DNA from: Phycisphaerae bacterium
Lineage (GTDB): Bacteria > Planctomycetota > Phycisphaerae > JAJVII01
Direction of reading: 5' to 3'
Length of the DNA: 6,979 bases
NCBI GenBank assembly: GCA_028706835.1
Contig: JAQTVL010000235.1
Coordinates: 1-6,979, forward strand
Numbering within the stretch: the stretch's first letter is position 1; each line of letters begins with the position of its first letter. The notes under the pieces are model-generated. The model did no database searches. It was given only the letters and a program-made list of their open reading frames with translations, and had not been told where the DNA came from. This document shows, piece after piece, positions 6,365 through 6,979 of this stretch. The translations under genes were made by a program, and so were the position numbers.

Positions 6365-6422
6365 AAGTTGGATTTCAGAGTTGGATTTCAACCCCTACCC
6401 CCCCTTTGAAATTCAACTTTTT
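6365..6422 (+). repeat. Repeat unit 2: same layout as unit 1, with compensatory changes
   Basis: AGTTGGATTTCA occurs at 6366-6377 and 6379-6390. TGAAATTCAACT follows at 6407-6418. Either direct arm can pair with it, with one G-U wobble, around a loop of C-rich sequence (16 bases for the inner arm). Five T residues run from 6418 to 6422, so the hairpin could also act as a weak terminator for the acylphosphatase transcript, although its stem is A+T-rich and its loop large. Confidence 0.8.
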
Positions 6423-6445
6423 GTGGCATTTGTGTTTTCCAATAA

Positions 6446-6478
6446 GATTTCAACGCCCACACACCACATTCTGAAATC
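6446..6478 (+). repeat. Degenerate repeat unit 3
   Basis: GATTTCA (6446-6452) pairs with TGAAATC (6472-6478) over 7 bp around a 19-base loop, the same loop length as unit 1 and beginning with the similar string ACGCCC. It lacks the second direct arm and the outer half of the stem. Confidence 0.55.
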
Positions 6479-6504
6479 CTCGATGGCTGCACAGAACACG
6501 CATT

Positions 6505-6583
6505 ATTATCGGACGCCGCGTCGGATTCGTCCGACGGCTGAAATCTTCACAAAACCACCCACCCAAACGCTTCATTATCGGAC
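6505..6583 (+). repeat. Direct repeat ATTATCGGAC flanking a hairpin
   Basis: ATTATCGGAC occurs at 6505-6514 and 6574-6583, 69 bases apart. The interval holds the TTCG hairpin and a further TGAAATCTT arm (6539-6547). Confidence 0.5.
6519..6536 (+). other. TTCG-capped 7-bp hairpin
   Basis: CGTCGGA and TCCGACG enclose TTCG, giving a perfect seven-bp stem with a UUCG tetraloop in plus-strand RNA. No T tract follows, so it is not a classical intrinsic terminator. It may be a 3'-end stabiliser or part of the larger structured region. Confidence 0.5.
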
Positions 6584-6642
6584 CCGGCAGCCGAACTAAC
6601 TATGAGTCCCATACGGGCGATATAGGGCACTCAGGCGGGGGC

Positions 6643-6671
6643 TTGATTACGTGAATGCGGGCGGGTATATT
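6643..6671 (+). promoter_or_regulatory. Sigma70-type promoter of the zinc-ribbon gene
   Basis: TTGATT (6643-6648) and TATATT (6666-6671) are separated by exactly 17 bases; they match the consensus at four and five of six positions. Transcription would begin near 6678, giving a leader of about 70 bases. The leader opens with a five-bp hairpin, CGTGC-AATGAA-GCACG (6677-6692). Confidence 0.6.
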
Positions 6672-6748
6672 CGGGCCGTGCAATGAAGCACGTCGGGGAT
6701 TCTCGACCGATCTTTGGCGGGTGTTCGCGGGTTCGGGGGTATCTATCC

Positions 6749-6979
6749 ATGCCAACGTTCCGATGCAACAGTTGCGGCCAGGTGCTGAATTTGTCCGACC
6801 GCAGAGCGGGCATTCGCATCAGGTGCCCCAAGTGCAGCCACGAGATGCGGGCTCCGAAATCCGGTTCGGCGGCCACGGGGAGCACTGAGCCCGACGCTGA
6901 TCTTTCGACCAGCGCGATCATGTCGGCGCTGCTGGAGGAGGTGTCACGATCGAAGAGCGTCGAGCCTGACCTGCCCGAG
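6749..6979 (+). CDS. Partial zinc-ribbon protein (runs off the right edge)
   Basis: 77 codons are open from ATG 6749 to the last base. The protein begins MPTFRCNSCG, and residues 1-36 form a zinc ribbon with Cys6, Cys9, Cys26 and Cys29 (CNSC and CPKC). The stretch RRAGIRIRCPKC resembles the MJ0042-type N-terminal zinc fingers common in planctomycete proteins, where the ribbon is usually followed by a variable linker and then membrane or signalling domains. Here a Ser/Thr/Ala linker starts at about 38; the helix-prone SAIMSALLEEVSRS follows before the sequence ends. The Shine-Dalgarno sequence is weak (GGGGG at 6735-6739), but the ribbon starts right after this ATG and a promoter lies upstream. 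The frame has no stop in the window, so ORF finders that need one miss it. The domain it carries downstream cannot be seen. Confidence 0.8.
   Translation, partial: MPTFRCNSCGQVLNLSDRRAGIRIRCPKCSHEMRAPKSGSAATGSTEPDADLSTSAIMSALLEEVSRSKSVEPDLPE

Larger units (their letters stand above)
6166..6748. other. 583-base gene-free region rich in repeats and potential structure
   Basis: No convincing gene is visible. The first 50 bases hold only a weak four-bp hairpin. Positions 6216-6550 carry the repeat array and stems listed separately. Positions 6548-6568 are 21 bases of only A and C, probably unstructured. Positions 6600-6748 hold the promoter and leader of the zinc-ribbon gene. From about 6400 to 6600 the DNA is clearly more A+T-rich than the flanking genes. 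Confidence 0.7.

Noticed and set aside
6216..6550. CRISPR array
   Set aside because: Repeats are short, irregularly spaced and in both orientations, with no uniform spacers and no cas genes.
6306..6599. 97-codon plus-strand ORF across the repeat region
   Set aside because: It reads straight through the palindromic repeats and AC-rich stretches, with no ribosome binding site or domain. The structure explains the sequence better.

Overview
The window looks like chromosomal DNA from a GC-rich planctomycete, most likely of the Phycisphaerae type. This is inferred from four things: long secreted TPR and DUF4159-type proteins, low-complexity tails such as ATQPATTQ and TSQPAS, a zinc-ribbon gene opening with CxxC-x16-CxxC, and almost no use of the codons TTA, CTA and TCA. 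No rRNA, tRNA, CRISPR array, insertion sequence or integrase is visible.

Layout. Positions 1-98 hold the start of an unrecognised minus-strand gene behind a strong ribosome binding site and a leader that can form an RNA hairpin. Positions 99-355 are non-coding apart from a doubtful 27-codon ORF and a candidate terminator. Positions 356-5457 are a two-gene minus-strand operon: an exported TPR-type repeat protein of 894 aa, then, 2 nt after its stop, an exported 804-aa protein with a prenyltransferase/squalene-cyclase-like helical toroid followed by two DUF4159-like modules. The divergent intergenic region 5458-5697 carries a plausible promoter for this operon and separates it from a plus-strand acylphosphatase (5698-6165) that, unusually, has a signal peptide. 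Positions 6166-6748 have no gene but are rich in repeats and potential structure. From 6749 a zinc-ribbon protein starts behind a good sigma70-type promoter and runs off the window.

How it may work together. The TPR protein and the toroid/DUF4159 protein are translationally adjacent and both carry signal peptides, so a shared envelope or periplasmic role is likely. Neither shows a recognisable catalytic motif, and their job is unknown.

The most interesting non-coding signal is at 6216-6550. A 7-mer, GATTTCA or its complement, recurs nine times (one copy with a single change). It builds hairpins whose arms carry compensatory base changes between copies. A bulged 13-bp stem lies between the first two hairpins and a TTCG-capped hairpin follows. 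The wobble pairs all favour the plus strand. This could be a structured 3' UTR, a non-coding RNA, or a REP-like mobile palindromic repeat.
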